From: Pelomyxa schiedti
Taxonomy: Eukaryota > Evosea > Pelobiontida > Pelomyxidae
Length of the DNA stretch: 31,198 nucleotides
Assembly (NCBI GenBank): GCA_020536535.1
Contig: JAHLWZ010001001.1
Location: forward strand, 1-31,198
Direction of reading: 5' to 3'
The notes beneath the pieces were generated by a model. It did not search any database. It was not told the DNA's origin and saw only the letters and a list, made by a program, of their open reading frames with translations. Positions 1 to 9,915 of the stretch are shown one piece after another. Within the stretch, counting starts at the first letter, position 1. Each line of letters starts with the position of its first letter. The translations under genes and the position numbers were made by a program.

Positions 1-320
1 CTGCACTGGGAATGCTACCCCCTTTTGTTTTTCCTCTCGTTTTCTCGTTTCGTGGGGAGTGTTACCCTGCACTGGGAATGCTACCCCCTTTTTTGTTTGG
101 TTTTTTCTTCTCGTTTCATGGGGAGTGTTACCCTGCACTGGGAATGCTACCCCCCTTGGTTTTCTCGTTTTCTCGTTTCGTGGGGAGTGTTACCCTGCAC
201 TGGGAATGCTACCCCCTTTTTTTCTTTTTTTTGTTTTGTTTTTCTTCTCGTTTCGTGGGGAGTGTTACCCTGCACTGGGAATGCTACCCCCTTTTTTGTT
301 TGGTTTTTTCTTCTCGTTTC
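1..320. repeat. Minisatellite, about five units of 62-75 bp
   Basis: The phrase CTGCACTGGGAATGCTACCC starts at 1, 67, 133, 195 and 270, giving periods of 66, 66, 62 and 75 bp. Each unit has a conserved core of about 44 bp running from TCGTTTCGTGGGGAGTG to GCTACCCCC, followed by a T-rich spacer that accounts for all the length variation. The core begins GGGG and ends CCCC and forms a weak imperfect inverted repeat. The array is cut by the left edge of the window, so its full length is unknown. The open frames across it are artefacts of the repeat. Confidence 0.93.
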
Positions 321-804
321 CTTCGTATAACTGCATTGCAGGGTACACGGACAATACAATCGAATAATAAATTTTTCTTCTTTCACATTATTTTTCTTTT
401 TTTCTTTTTTGACTTGTCGGGGGGGTGTGTGACAGCAATGCCCTGCGCCCTTGTGTGCGTGTGCGTTCTGGCCACAATTTCGAAAAAAAAACCTGCACAA
501 CACAAGTCAGCAGCAGCAGTCGAGTCGTGCGGCGGGCCGAGCGGCGTGACACCCTGCATGCAGCGTGGTCACAGCTGCGCGATCTGGATCTGGATCTCTC
601 GTGTCGCTGGTTATGGCGTAGACAACAACATGTGTATGTGTTATGCGCACAGCACAGCACGCAAAAAATGACTGACTTCAACAGTCACCACAAGAGCACA
701 CACCCCACACACACGCCGCTTGTTTTCCAATTGTGCAAATCCAAGCAATTCGTGATGTGCTGTGTGTGGCAGACATACCTTTATTTCACCTTCCCAAGTG
801 CAGC
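321..804. other. Gene-free flank between minisatellite and RhoGEF
   Basis: I see no exon with family similarity here on either strand. The stretch holds T and A runs, simple CA/GT-rich patches around 640-720 and short chance open frames. It contains the 3' flank of the minus-strand RhoGEF gene. On the minus strand an AATAAA lies at about 779-784, roughly 20 bases past the proposed stop codon, and would suit a poly(A) signal. Confidence 0.5.
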
Positions 805-2914
805 TCACACAGTGTAACCAGAGAAAATTTGTTGCTGGACCTGCGGCAGGGCCAACGGGTGCTGCCGTAGCATTTCATCACGTCCATACTGGAACAACCG
901 GAACATCGGTTATTGACATCGTGAAGAGGCTCCGTCAGGCACACTACCTTGGAACCCCATGTTGTGCTTACCCTGGTGGTGCGGACCTGACCAGGCCCTG
1001 ACCAAATGAAGAGACACCACTGTTGATAGATGCATCTGACACCCAACCCCCAAGCCCAACCAACCTCCGCTGCGCCCACCACCACTCACCGTGTAATCCT
1101 CTTCATCATAACCAACCCTGTTTAAGTAAAATACACCTTCTACAGCAACAGGGGGTCGTCTTCATGCACCTCAAAAGGGGATTTGAGAGCCCTGAAGTCA
1201 AAGAGGCAGTGAGCAATCTCAGAGAGGCAGAAGCTGTTGAGGCTGGCAGCGGCGGGGCAGCGGGCTCCCACGCGGGGCAGGCTGCACGCCACGAAAGCGG
1301 CCGCGGAGCCCCGCCAGTCGAACGACTGGTAGCGCAGCCGTGCCAGCGACTCCACGAACCTGGTGATGTTCTCCCCGCGGAAGTCCACCAGCTGCAGCAC
1401 TGCAGCGGCCGCCGGGGGACGGAGGAGCCCCACGGAGCCCGCCCGGGTCCCCTTGTTGCCTGTTCCTGTGTCTGTGCCTGTGCCTTTCCCGGTGGCAGTG
1501 CCAGAGGCAGTGGTGCTGGTGGGAGTATCCGCGGTCCTCCTGATGCACACGGGGGCCCACCACTTGCCCGGCTCTTTGGGGTCGGGGTGCTTCCTCACGG
1601 GGCCGTGGTAGACCTCGTACAGCCCCTCTGAGTATTGCAGCTGTATGACCACGTCGTAGTGAGCGGGCTCGCTGGTGGTGCCCCCCCCGCCTGGGCAGGG
1701 GATTAAGGCCTTCGTCCTTGCGTTTGTGCAGGCTAGCAAAAGGTCAGACATCAGGAACGCTGTTGATTTCCTAGACGTCTTGGGCAGGATGGATTCCAAT
1801 CGCCTTGTTGGGTTTGGGTGTTTATGTTTTTTTTTTTGTGTTAGCTGGTGTTTGTTGTGTTGGGTGGAAGTACAGTACATTAGTAGTTCTCTTTTTGGGG
1901 GCCATACACCTTTATAATTAACAAGTTTTGGGGCCAAATCAAGGGCCTCTCGTATTCGCTCATGAGCTTGAAGTGCCTTATGAAAAACTGCTTCCGGTTA
2001 ATCTACTTGTTGTTTTGGGGAGTTCGCATACAATCTCCAATTTCTTTCAGTGCGGTAATGATTGTATCAATCTCAGGGCAGGGAAAGCTAATACTTCTTT
2101 TCATATCCTGTTCGAGTCAAAGGTATTGAATGTCATAAGGAATACTGGCCTGGAATATAAGCATATACCTTGGAATTCTACAAACTTGTATTTTAAGGAG
2201 GCACTCGAGATTCACACCCCCCACTGCAGCACTATAGTCCAAAGTCTATCCATACGGAAATAGGTCATTAGGACTTGTAGACTTACTTCAAGATACCTCC
2301 ACAAATTTCGCCCACTTTGGATTGTTTGCCTTTAGATTAGAAAGAATTTTAGATCCGCAGGCATAGGACTCCCCAACACTCATATACAAGTTATAAAGAT
2401 CCGCTGTTTTCTTTGAGCATTTAGCTAGATTTACCAAACAAAAGGAAAAGAAACCATCCACTGCTGGAACACTGCCAAAAGGTCAGGCACAATTGTTTCC
2501 TCTGGAATTCCCGAAAACTGCTCGGCCAACCTTGATTTTTGTGTCAAGGTTCTTAGAACAAAAACAAAAAAAAAACAGACACCTTCCATGGGCCTCGGAC
2601 AGAGCTGCCATTGACTTGAAGACGGTCGTGTACTCATCTGGTGTCAGTAGCCGCTTGGCTACCAAGGCGTACAGCCTGTGTTTCGACATCTGGGACACGA
2701 ATGTTCTCTCACTCATTATTAACTCCCGAGCACCCTGCTGGGCCCTGCGCCCATAATCGAGTTTGGGCGTGGGGTTTGGTGGAGGGGTCGGGGTGCGTGC
2801 TTCGTCGAAGGACGGCGGGGGCTCTGTTGGCGGGGGCACATTATCACTCGGCGGCGGCGGGATTGGCGTGTCGTCGGCGTATGCCGACAACGGCGGGTTA
2901 TCAACAGTACTCAT
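805..2914 (-). CDS. RhoGEF with DH and PH domains
   Basis: Predicted guanine nucleotide exchange factor for Rho-family GTPases. From the ATG at 2912-2914 a proline-rich leader precedes the DH domain: ELIMSERTFVSQ (helix 1), an LAEQFSGIPEETIVPDLLAV helix and the signature CRIPRYMLIFQ. Exons I can place are 2914-2583, 2551-2455, 2410-2297, 2245-2150 and one starting at 2107. The 2149-2108 junction needs a GC-AG intron. The PH domain follows (FLMSDLLLAC, then a low-complexity Thr/Gly insert, then YEVYHGPV). The open frame stops at 1140 just after a run of five C (1151-1155 on the plus strand). One extra base there restores VFYLNRVGYDEEDYT, which splices to a PH-like strand (WCLFIWSGPGQ) and ends at TGA 805. 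The splice between DH and PH is uncertain. If the frame correction is wrong, the gene ends at 1140. Confidence 0.82.
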
Positions 2915-2994
2915 GGGTACACACACCGGTTTTTTCGTTCCTTTTTCGATCAGTCGCTACGAACTTCTCGTCAACGTAACAAATCTAAAAAACA
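2915..2994. promoter_or_regulatory. 80-bp divergent promoter interval
   Basis: Only 80 bases separate the ATG of the minus-strand RhoGEF from the ATG of the plus-strand vanin-like gene, so both 5' UTRs and both promoters must lie here or overlap coding sequence. No TATA box is visible. The interval has a T-rich patch (2929-2948) and an A-rich patch just before the plus-strand ATG. Confidence 0.5.
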
Positions 2995-4739
2995 ATGTCG
3001 ATCCGGGATTTGATAGGGGTCCTTGGTGTGGTGCTTGTGAGGAATTGTCTCGGTACCTACCGTACCCCCTCCCACAATTAACAAATGGGTCCACACCAAC
3101 CAAGCAGGGTCCACCGAACTGCACGTGGGGGTTCTCGAACACAACCCGGTCAGTGCCGTGCACGAAAACCCCTCACATGAAGAAGCCTTGGTTGTGATGA
3201 TGTCAAATTTAGACTTCTACTATGTACTCCAACTTTTTTTTTCCCCTTTATCTTTGTGTTAGCCTTTCAGATAACCTTCCTTGTTCTTGCTTCAGAATGC
3301 TGTTGTGCAGTCGAATGGAGCAGAACTGATAGTCTTTCCTGAGTATGGTTTGTTTGGAGTGAATTTTACTACACGGGATAGCATTCTTCCTTTTCTTGAA
3401 GAAATCCCTTCTTCTTATAAGGTATCTGCCTAAAACTTAATTATTTCGTTTAATAAGTTGTTGAAAGGCCTCAAATTGTGCCCAAACCAAATGGGCGTCT
3501 GTATTGCAAAGAACAAGTTGCATTGCTCAGTCTACTCGGACATTTCTTGTGCTTGATATGGGCGAAGTTCAATGGTGCTTCAATCAAAAAGGTTGCCCTG
3601 AGGATGGAAGATACCAGTTCAACACTGCCGTGGTATTTTCTGATTCAGGAGAAGTATGTCTTTGATGCCTCGTACTACTCACTCAGCCAGGCAGCTTGTG
3701 GCGAAGTACCGCAAGACTAACCTCTGGGGTGAGACTTATTACGACGCAGGTGAAGGAGAGCCTGTCTCCTTTAAACTACCTTCAGGAATCGAGGTAGGAA
3801 TTTTGATCTGCTTTGATATCATGTGGGAACATCCACAGTTCGATTTATATAGTGTATCCAATTGCGGGTTTTGGGAACTTGTTAAATTTTCCTTCAGAAA
3901 GGGATAGACATGATAGCTTTCCCCACTTGGTGGTTAAATTCTCCCCCACAAACTGCGGTACAAGTTCAACAAGGAGCTTCATTAATGAACAACATTACTC
4001 TGCTTGCATCAAACGGAGGCTCTGGCTGTAGTGTTAGTGGCTCAGGGTATAGTTACACCTCCTACCCTAAATTTCCTAACGTGCTAAGGATATATTCGAG
4101 GGGGAATGTGGTAACCTCCTTTTGGAATAGAAAGCCCTCACCGGAAGACAAGTTACTTCTGGGATCAGTTTCCACAACATCTCAGTACCTCGGAGTTTCA
4201 CATGAAATCACTAGAAATTATAGTTCTCCTGGTAACCATCCATCCATTTACAACAAACAGGGTTTTCTGTGGTTGAACCGAGTTTTAAAAGGAGAACCAT
4301 GTCATCCCTGGCCTGATATCGGCACCAAATCAGTAATATATACGGAACCTGGAAGCAATGTGTCCTGGTCAGCAACTATGTCCACTCTGCAATGCAATGC
4401 CACTCTACAGGCCAAGCAAGTTTATTGTTACCATAACTCCGTCTCACTCCTTCAAAGCAACGCTTCCCAGTCTTCCGCGTACATACTTGTGGCCTATGTA
4501 GGGACATACCCATCATATCCGGAACTACACATAGAAACCTGTTCGTTGCATCCATGCGCAAATGCCGACTGTTCATTCATGAACCAGAATGTAACCCCCC
4601 TTGTTACAAGAAGTTCATACCGCTTATTCCAACATCACAGCCTGAAGATGTGATAGATATCTTTTACATTTCAGGTTCCTTCTCTTCTTCAGTCTTTTGG
4701 ACTCCCGAGGTAGTGCTGCCTATCTCACTCCCAAAATAA
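2995..4739 (+). CDS. Vanin/biotinidase-like secreted amidase (nitrilase superfamily)
   Basis: Predicted carbon-nitrogen hydrolase of the pantetheinase/biotinidase group, which cleaves amides such as pantetheine outside the cell. Exons: 2995-3052, 3108-3223, 3296-3421, 3468-3653, 3695-3853 and 3898-4739. The first exon encodes a signal peptide (MSIRDLIGVLGVVLV). The catalytic triad is visible: Glu in LIVFPEYGLFG, Lys in LVAKYRKTNL and Cys in ILICFDIMW. Other family marks are CPEDGRYQFNT and IAFPTWWLN, plus several N-glycosylation sequons and cysteines in the C-terminal part. The reading frame breaks at the C6 run 4595-4600: upstream it stops at 4653, while the family-like end (ISGSF followed by TPEVVLP) is in the next frame and stops at 4739. 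This is a sequencing indel or a real truncation. No GPI-anchor tail is seen. Whether the substrate is pantetheine or biotin amide cannot be told. Confidence 0.88.
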
Positions 4740-4977
4740 CCTAAAAAAAAGATTGCCACTTCTGGTCTAAACCTCGTCACTAACGTATCGAATTTTGGTC
4801 ACACATCCAATTCCTTTTTTTCCACCCAGTTCCAGCAACCACTTTCAACCATAACACTCTTTGGTGTTGATTGGAGCCAATAAACTGGCTACCAACTAAG
4901 GCCTTGTGAATAACATTCGTACAACAAAGAACCCGTTTTTTTTTCCAAACCAAATAGTGTTGTGAGGAGGAATTTCA
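4740..4977. other. Convergent 3' interval
   Basis: These 238 bases lie between the stop codons of two convergent genes. An AATAAA at 4879-4884, about 140 bases past the vanin-like stop, could serve as the plus-strand poly(A) signal. I see no coding exon. Confidence 0.45.
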
Positions 4978-7416
4978 TTAGCCCTTCCTCTTTTGGGTGG
5001 TGCTCGAACTGGGCTTTGTTGTGTTTGTGGGACTTGATTGCTGTGTTGCTTTGGAGTGTGATGAAGAAGCCTGCTTTGGGGAGGACTGCGAGGCTGATGA
5101 TGATGCGGCATGGGTGTGTGAGCTTGGTGACCTGGAGTGTGAGTGTTTTGACCGCGTTTTGGCCCTGGGACCAGGGGACCGTGACCGCGTGTGCGACCGG
5201 GAGCGGGAGCGCGAGTGCTTGTTGTTGTTATTGTGCGCGCGATTGCGCTCGCGCGACCGCGAGCGGGAGCGGGATCGCGAGCGCGAGTGGTGGCTGGGAG
5301 GGGGTGAGTCTGTGTAGGAGGAGTGGTTCCGCGGCGGCGGGGAGTTGGAATGCGACCTCGAGCGGGAGCGCGCGCGTGCTGGGAAGTTCTTGGGGTGGCG
5401 AGCACCCCCTCCTGTCATTTGCCGGTCTTCACCGTGAAAAGACCCTAACTGAAAGTGTTAGGCTCCTGCGACTCTATTGTGGGGTTGGAAAACGCACCAG
5501 GCCTGGGGGGATAGCTTGCGTATTGAAGTGGCATAGAGTTTCCCATGAAGACACCTGGTGCGCCAAGCATTTGATGTGCAGCAATCCCCAAAGGGTAGCC
5601 TTTGTTCGAGTTACTAGGTCAAAGGGAAAACTATTGTCTACCAGGAGGAACCATTCCCATCGTTGGGTCTAAGTGCATAACCTTTCCCCCCATCATTTTC
5701 ATTGCAGGAGGTTGCACACGTCTTCGCCATTCTTCAGCACCAGGAGGTATTTGAATATTACCTGGTTGGAGGGAAGATGAGGATTGTTGCATGCGAGAAG
5801 TGTTGGCTAGATCCATAAGGTTGGCGAAACATTTCCGTCCATTGATCTCCCGGCCATTAAAACCTACTTTTGCCCGTGCAGCCATACTTGCATTTGCAAA
5901 CTCAATTGAGGCAAACCTATTGCAATTTAATCACCATGCGCTATGTTGACACTTAAGACATACCCCTTTGATTTGCCATTTATCTTATTTTCTTCAATCT
6001 TTACAGACTTAACCTTTCCGAATTCACTTGCAATATCCTCCAGTTCTTGGTATGTTGTCCACTACGAATTGGTAATAAGCGGAAAAACTTTGAAATACAA
6101 GAAGTACCCAAGTGAGACCTCCAACATATAAGGTTGTCTGTCTGGGGTCGACAGCAGGATCCAGCTCCTTTAGTTCGATAGATTTGGACTGTGGTGGCTT
6201 CTGTTGAGAGGAGGCAGAGCCTGGAGCCTTCCGCCCTTGTGCTTCCACGGGCTGGGAAGTAGTGGGTTTCTTTAAGTCCTCTTTCTTTACATCAGATACA
6301 TCAGGGGTAGCAGCTGCCTTGCCTGCTTTTATCTTGTGAGTTGCCAAGAACGTAAACAACATTAGATACACATACTTTTTGGAGGCTCATCTGGGAGATC
6401 TAACGAAACAATCAAGTCGTCGTCGTCATTTTCTGCAGGCTAAAGAGTATTATAACAAGAAAGTAAAGTGAAGATTTGGATACATCAGGCAGGGTTTCAA
6501 AATTTTCACCTCCCATGGATGAATCGATTTGCTGTTTCGGGTGATAATTATAAAGTGAAAATGGATCATAGAAAGAATACATTGTTATTATTGGGCTCTT
6601 GGTGTGTATCAGATTTATCACTAAAAATCTAATGAAGTTAGATGAAGCAAAAGCTAAGTGGTTGATAACCTTTGATGGGTCCTCTATTCCCATGATAGCC
6701 TACATGCAAAGTGAATAATAAAGGGTAAAAAGTAGAAAGATACTACTTGTAGTTCATCTGCTTCTTGATCACTTGGAGTTACATTCTGGAAGAAAACGAG
6801 ATTACAACGCATTTGTACTACAAAGTTAAGAGTAGGCACATACCTTTTTGGGCACCTGTGCAAGTGGTACTTTTACATCACTGGGCTGCTTGCTACACAC
6901 AGAAGGCAACTTTGCAGCTGAAGCTGAACTCACAGAGGGTACAGTGTAAAGACCATCAGTATCCTCCAAGTAGTCTCCATTGAATTCAGCCGGTTTGGTG
7001 TGATTGCGAGTGGCGTCAGCAGTTGCTTTGGATGCAACTACAACATTTTGCCCCCTAGCACTCTCTTTAATGTGCTGCGATTCCGTCCCTTCACTCACAG
7101 TTACGGCCGAAGTGGGAGCCATTTTACTTGACAGAACTGAGTTATGGGTGCCTTTGGCAGCAGAGGACCCACCTCCATTATGGGAGGTGGCAACAGGGGA
7201 CGAATTTTGTGCCAAGTTGGTTGCTGGCCTCGAGGCCCGTTCTGAGCTGTTTTGTGTGTGTTGTGGCTGCTGCAGATTCGAAGGGGAAGGCTTGGAGCCC
7301 AGGAGATTGAGGGAGATGCCGACTCGACGACGACCGGGTGCGTCTTGCAGTTGCACGGAGGATGACGTGGTGCTGTTGGTATGTGGTGCACCGAGGAAAT
7401 CGTCGTCCTCCATCAT
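4978..7416 (-). CDS. CFIm68/CPSF6-like mRNA 3'-processing factor (RRM plus RS domain)
   Basis: Predicted large subunit of cleavage factor Im, a nuclear protein that helps choose poly(A) sites. The RRM joins across two clean introns: TLYVGGLTW|WTTYQELEDIASEFG, then INGKSKGFASIEFANAS and NGREINGRKCFANLMD. The LTWWTT signature and the order RRM, Pro-rich linker, C-terminal Arg/Ser region match CPSF6/CPSF7 and set it apart from general SR proteins. Before the RRM is an unusually long Ser/Thr-rich N-terminus (first exon about 195 residues from MMEDDDFLG at 7416), then short exons including an acidic DDDDLIVSLDLPDEPP. The last exon (about 4978-5410) is packed with RS/SR dipeptides and ends TTQKRKG. 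The splice between the Pro-rich exon (about 5590-5480) and the RS exon is uncertain: the best phase-compatible choice gives a 71-nt intron. Confidence 0.87.
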
Positions 7417-7684
7417 ACCAGTATTTCAATTTTACTTTCTTGCTGGACCTCCTTGAAGGAACAAAGACTGAGAGCAAGAAACGAAACCCTCACATAGGCA
7501 AACCACAAAGAGAAGACCTCAGCACTGGCCTTGAGCTCGTCGCCAGAGAAGATGGCTGAATAAAATAATCAACAGACCGGAACGCTGTACTTTTCGTTAT
7601 CGTCGCTCAGGGTCGGCGGTCTGCTGTTTTTTTTATTCAGCCAGATGAACACGACCCAACTCGTTTTCGCTGAAAGAGTTCTAA
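7417..7684. promoter_or_regulatory. Divergent promoter interval, 268 bp
   Basis: This lies between the starts of the CFIm68-like gene (minus) and the ankyrin gene (plus). No coding signal or clear TATA box was recognised. A T8 run sits at 7626-7633. Confidence 0.4.
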
Positions 7685-9889
7685 ATGGGAGCCAGCAATT
7701 CGCATGTAACCCAGCCTCCCACTGCAGTAACAGCACCCCCAAAGTCACGGCCCCCAGTGGAACCTCAGTTAGCTGCAATTCTCAGCCCCTACGAGGACCC
7801 CGACTACCAGGTTTTTTGGGGGAGAATTAAACGTGGGACGTCACTGAGACTTCGATTTGCACCTTTTTGTTTACTCTTGACCAACTTTACGCTCAGGCGC
7901 TAGCCAGAGCCTGCGAGACTGGTAATGATGACGCGGTCCTTGGCCAACTGAACAAACTACTTAACAGATGGAAGACCGAAAGCGAGGCGGCAAGGTGGAG
8001 TTGCTCGCGAGACCGGATTGTGGGCAACTGCAAAACTTTTCTGGGATGTAGGTCTTTGCCTAAATCTCCCCTGCACATTTTGATCTCTAGGGGGCACACT
8101 CACTCTGTGCGTGCTTTCTTGGAAGATGTAAGGAACTTTGATCCAATTGGGCCACAAGTGGGTATTTTTTTTTTTCCCCTTATGTCTGGGTTTTCCAAAA
8201 ACCTTACCTTCATAAAGCCCAGGAATTGTGCAGAGAGAGTAGTTCATCTGGGTTACCAATTTGTATGGCAATGAAAGCCTTCAATGAAGACTGCTTTATG
8301 CTTCTATTACAATATGGGGCATTTGATAGCTCATCATTTGACTTTGGGCAAATTGCTTCTTCCCTTAGTGGCCCCACCAGCCCCAAACAGGAGGTTTTTT
8401 TGCAAAACGCTCTGGATGAGGTGTTCAAATCCAGTTCTTGCCAGTCAGAGGCCAATCGCCAGATACTGTGTGACCATCTCGCTCGAGCAACCTGCACTGT
8501 CCTTATAAAGCAACATTTTGAGATGATTTTATCTCGGTGTACCAAGTACCACAAGTACGTTGCTTCCTCTGAGGTTATTCAACGCATAATTGAGTATCAA
8601 CCCTCCTACCTATCTTGTTTGCTTTCGGCTGGTGCAATTTCCTGTGAGGGAGAACGAAGTGCCCAGATGCTCACTGCATGCATATATGACAATGATTCAC
8701 GCTCATTATCCCTTTTACAAACAGCAATACGTGGTGGTGTGTCTGTTAAAGGGGGAACGCAAGCCTTTGAGAAGGCCTTCAATAGGCGTTTTTACCAGTC
8801 AGTTCAGTTTCTCCTGGACTCTGGCATTGACTTTACTTCACCTCAACTTCTGAATTGTGCTCTCTCATCTGAATACGGCCGTACGCATTGGGAAACGTGG
8901 ATTAACAGTACACCTAGTAAGAGTGTACCAGTGGAAACAGTAGCATTCGCCATAAATAACCACCTTTCAACCGACTTGTTGACAAGGCTTGTACAGTACA
9001 CAGTACATCCTCTTCCTTCCGAACTCCTCTTTGTTGCCATGTATCAACACGACGCACTTTCCCTAAAAACTCTTCTTGGACTTGGGGCCAATATTGACCA
9101 GAGTTTCTCTGTTCCTGGGACTAGGCACAAACCACGCACACCACTTCAACATGCCTTACTGAACTGCTGGGAGGGTTGCGCTATACTTCTAATAGAGGCT
9201 GGCGCAAACTTCCCCGCGCCTACATCCCCAGAGTGGAACGAATGTGTTCCAGGAACCTTCCTGAAACTGTGCGAAAGCAATGGTGATACCACCTCGTTGA
9301 TGGAAATATTTCTTGGAAGATGGCCTGACCTTCTCAACCTGAAAGTGTGTGCAGCCCAAAAAACGTGGAGGGGAACGTGCGCCGAAATCGTTGCAAAGGC
9401 AGGAAAGCCTCAGCGCCTGAGATTTCTGCTCCGGCGCGGAGCACTACGAAAACCGTCAGGAGAGAGAGATTATGCCATTGCCGGAGTTCTCCTTCAACAA
9501 CTGACCGAATTGGTTCTGTCAATACCACCATATTCTTATGATGAATGCAAAATTTCAGACTACTCCTGGTGTGCAAAGGAGTTGATAAAGTGGGGAGGAC
9601 AAGTGCCGCCGATTTTAAATGTAGGGAAACGGCTCCCCCTTGCAGCGGCAATATCTGTACCAAACCTCATTTCCCTTTCAGAATTCTTACACCCCTACAG
9701 GAAGGCAACTGTATCCTGGCCTTACATACCACATTTCTGTGTTACCAGAAGTGTGGTGAGCACAGCTTGCTTCGGAGTCTACCTCAGCCCATAATTCAGT
9801 ACATTGCCGAACTCCTCCTGTCCCACTACATATCCAAGAAGCACGAACTGTGGCTCCCGCCGTCTTTTCTTGTCCACTTCAAAGAATGA
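7685..9889 (+). CDS. Ankyrin-repeat protein with N-myristoylation motif and SOCS-box-like end
   Basis: Exons 7685-7810, 7897-8157, 8223-9656 and 9701-9889 are all joined in phase 0 by canonical introns and encode 669 residues. The N-terminus MGASNSHVT fits the myristoylation pattern (Gly2, Ser6), suggesting membrane attachment. Ankyrin-type helices are recognisable, though divergent: LARACETGNDDAVLGQLNKL, SPLHILISRGHTHSVRAFLE, TPLQHALLNCWEGCAILLIE followed by AGANFP, and RLRFLLRRGAL. The last exon (HSLLRSLPQPIIQYIAELLL) resembles the C-terminal half of a SOCS box, as in ASB-type ubiquitin-ligase adaptors. That resemblance is weak and I would not assign ligase function from it. The stop lies 26 bases from the stop of the convergent PP2C gene. 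Confidence 0.85.
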
Positions 9890-9915
9890 TTCAGTCACAC
9901 CTTTTATTATTTTTT

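Noticed and set aside
1-320. CRISPR-like array (conserved repeats with variable spacers)
   Set aside because: Spacers are T-rich and near-identical to each other, unit lengths are 62-75 bp, there are no cas genes, and the window is intron-containing nuclear DNA.
12-671. Open frame of 219 codons through the minisatellite (plus strand), and its overlapping frames
   Set aside because: The frame exists only because the repeat unit lacks stops. The composition (Phe, Cys, Leu from T-runs) is not protein-like and it continues into unrelated low-complexity sequence.
3654-3694. Apparent frameshift in the vanin-like gene near 3654
   Set aside because: Using the acceptor GCCAGGCAG instead of the earlier CAGs gives a 41-nt GT-AG intron in phase 0 and the family sequence GELVAKYRKTNL, so no frame break is needed.
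4962-5672. 236-codon plus-strand open frame antisense to the RS domain
   Set aside because: The SR-rich coding of the minus strand forces long antisense frames. The minus strand carries the RRM exons upstream in phase, so that strand is the gene.
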